A DNA stretch of 7,615 nt, taken from the NCBI GenBank assembly GCA_944359595.1, contig CALVSV010000102.1:1-7615 (forward strand), read 5' to 3'. The DNA comes from an uncultured Bacilli bacterium. Lineage in GTDB: Bacteria; Bacillota_I; Bacilli_A; RF39; UBA660. Below are positions 6,808 to 7,615 of this stretch, in pieces. Every line of letters begins with the position of its first letter. Position 1 is the first letter of the stretch. The translations under genes and the position numbers were made by a program. Under the pieces are notes generated by a model. The model was not told the origin of the DNA. It ran no database searches and saw nothing but the letters and a program-made list of their open reading frames with translations.

Positions 6808-7569
6808 CTATCTAGCAAGCCATCCTCCGTCAACTGCAATAGTAAATCCATTTACATAATCAGATGCGGAACTTGCTAAAAAGACAACTGCACCAGCCAT
6901 ATCTTCTTTTGTTCCCCATCGTCCAGCAGGTATTCTTGATAATATTTCATTATATCTATCTTTGTCATTTCTAATATTTTCTGTATTATTTGTAATCATA
7001 TATCCAGGAGCAATAGCATTAACATTAATATCATATTTTGCCCATTCGTTTGCCATTATTTTTGTAAGCCCCATTACTGCACTTTTGCTAGCTGTATACG
7101 ATGGAACTCTAATACCACCTTGATAAGATAGCATTGATGCGACATTAATTATTTTGCCTCCACTTTTTTGTTTAATATATTCTTTTGCTACTCTCTGACT
7201 TAAAAAAAACACCATTTTTTCATTAATATTTACTACCTCGTCCCAATCTTTTTCACTAAATTTTATAGAATCTTCTCTTCTAATAATTCCTGCATTATTT
7301 ACAAGTATATCAACTTTACCATACTTTTCTATAGTCTTTTCAACAATTAAATCTATTGATTTAAAATCTTGTAAGTCTGCTTTTATAAAATAACATTCTC
7401 CATTATTTTTTTCAATTTCTTTTATTGTTTCCTCGCAATCTCTTCTAGCCACTAACACAACTTTCGCTCCTGCCATTGCAAGACCAATACTCATTCCCAT
7501 TCCAAGTCCTGTGTTCGCACCAGTTACAATCGCAACTTTATTGTCTAATTTAAATTTATCTAATATCAT
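6808..7569 (-). CDS. kduD: 2-dehydro-3-deoxy-D-gluconate 5-dehydrogenase (SDR family)
   Basis: A 253-residue classical short-chain dehydrogenase, the same length as E. coli KduD, which reduces 5-keto-4-deoxyuronate-derived 2,5-diketo-3-deoxygluconate to 2-keto-3-deoxygluconate during breakdown of pectin, alginate or glycosaminoglycan uronates. The KduD-like N-terminus MILDKF precedes the cofactor motif TGANTGLGMG (16-25). NNAGIIRRED (91-100), N116, SMLSYQGGIRVPSYTASK (145-162, with S145, Y158 and K162 catalytic), NVNAIAPGYM (182-191), IPAGRWG (213-219) and the end NGFTIAVDGGWLAR are strongly KduD-like. ARR (41-43) after the second strand, where NAD-specific enzymes have an acidic residue, hints at NADP(H) use. 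ATG 7569 has AGGTGAT just upstream. Other uronate genes such as kduI, if present, would lie beyond the right edge. Some relatives are named 2-deoxy-D-gluconate 3-dehydrogenase or gluconate 5-dehydrogenase. Confidence 0.92.
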   Translation of the reverse strand: MILDKFKLDNKVAIVTGANTGLGMGMSIGLAMAGAKVVLVARRDCEETIKEIEKNNGECYFIKADLQDFKSIDLIVEKTIEKYGKVDILVNNAGIIRREDSIKFSEKDWDEVVNINEKMVFFLSQRVAKEYIKQKSGGKIINVASMLSYQGGIRVPSYTASKSAVMGLTKIMANEWAKYDINVNAIAPGYMITNNTENIRNDKDRYNEILSRIPAGRWGTKEDMAGAVVFLASSASDYVNGFTIAVDGGWLAR

Positions 7570-7583
7570 TTAATCACCTATTT

Positions 7584-7615
7584 CTATTTTTCTTCGTCTA
7601 TAATCTTTTTTGTAG
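7584..7615 (-). CDS. Possible C-terminal tail of an upstream gene (partial)
   Basis: Only 32 bases are visible. One minus-strand frame reads TKKIIDEEK followed by TAG at 7586-7584, leaving 14 bases, including the kduD ribosome binding site, before kduD. A second frame reads YKKDYRRRKIEIGD and stops with TAA at 7572-7570. The first looks more like a natural protein end and the spacing suits an operon, but the product cannot be named and this could be leader sequence. Confidence 0.3.
   Translation of the reverse strand, partial: TKKIIDEEK

Noticed and set aside
1..7615. CRISPR array, insertion sequence, tRNA/rRNA, riboswitch or prophage genes
   Set aside because: No regularly spaced repeats, transposase, structured RNA gene signatures or phage proteins were seen. 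Gaps between genes are 1 to about 130 bases and are accounted for by promoters, hairpins and ribosome binding sites. No SAM riboswitch could be recognised before metK, which directly follows kduD.

Overview
This 7.6 kb, very AT-rich window reads as chromosomal DNA from a low-GC, Firmicutes/Mollicutes-related bacterium, perhaps an uncultured gut Bacilli or RF39/Erysipelotrichia-type lineage. That placement rests only on base composition, Lys/Asn/Ile-rich proteins, a Gram-positive-type ParC and strong AGGAGG or AGGTGAT ribosome binding sites. The standard bacterial code is used: tryptophan is TGG wherever checked, and TGA appears to end metK. All genes lie on the minus strand, so transcription runs from right to left.

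From the right edge, a possible gene tail (7584-7615) precedes kduD (6808-7569), a hexuronate-catabolism dehydrogenase. One base after kduD's stop comes a short, divergent S-adenosylmethionine synthetase (5769-6806). A 13-bp hairpin spans its stop codon, and a compact helicase IV/UvrD-type SF1 helicase follows (4253-5722). These genes have no obvious internal promoters and look like one read-through unit. A membrane protein with six predicted helices and a lysine-rich tail (3421-4209) has its own candidate promoter and a hairpin terminator. Then come topoisomerase IV subunit A, parC (759-3293), with its own extended -10 promoter and terminator, and the 5'-3' exonuclease domain of DNA polymerase I or a stand-alone homologue (1-631, cut by the left edge).

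Most of the window is housekeeping: DNA topology and repair (parC, exonuclease, helicase), SAM synthesis and sugar-acid metabolism. I see no CRISPR array, insertion sequence, RNA gene, prophage or defence cluster. No intergenic gap exceeds about 130 bases.

The most interesting signal is the leader of the exonuclease gene. A perfect 22-bp palindrome separates a strong Shine-Dalgarno from the ATG. Folding it out of the mRNA would cut the spacing from 32 to 10 nt, which suggests a hairpin-bridged ribosome binding site. Next in interest are the short divergent MetK joined to kduD and the uncertain identity of the membrane protein, which faintly resembles VUT/YhhQ transporters. I found no clear new multi-gene system.
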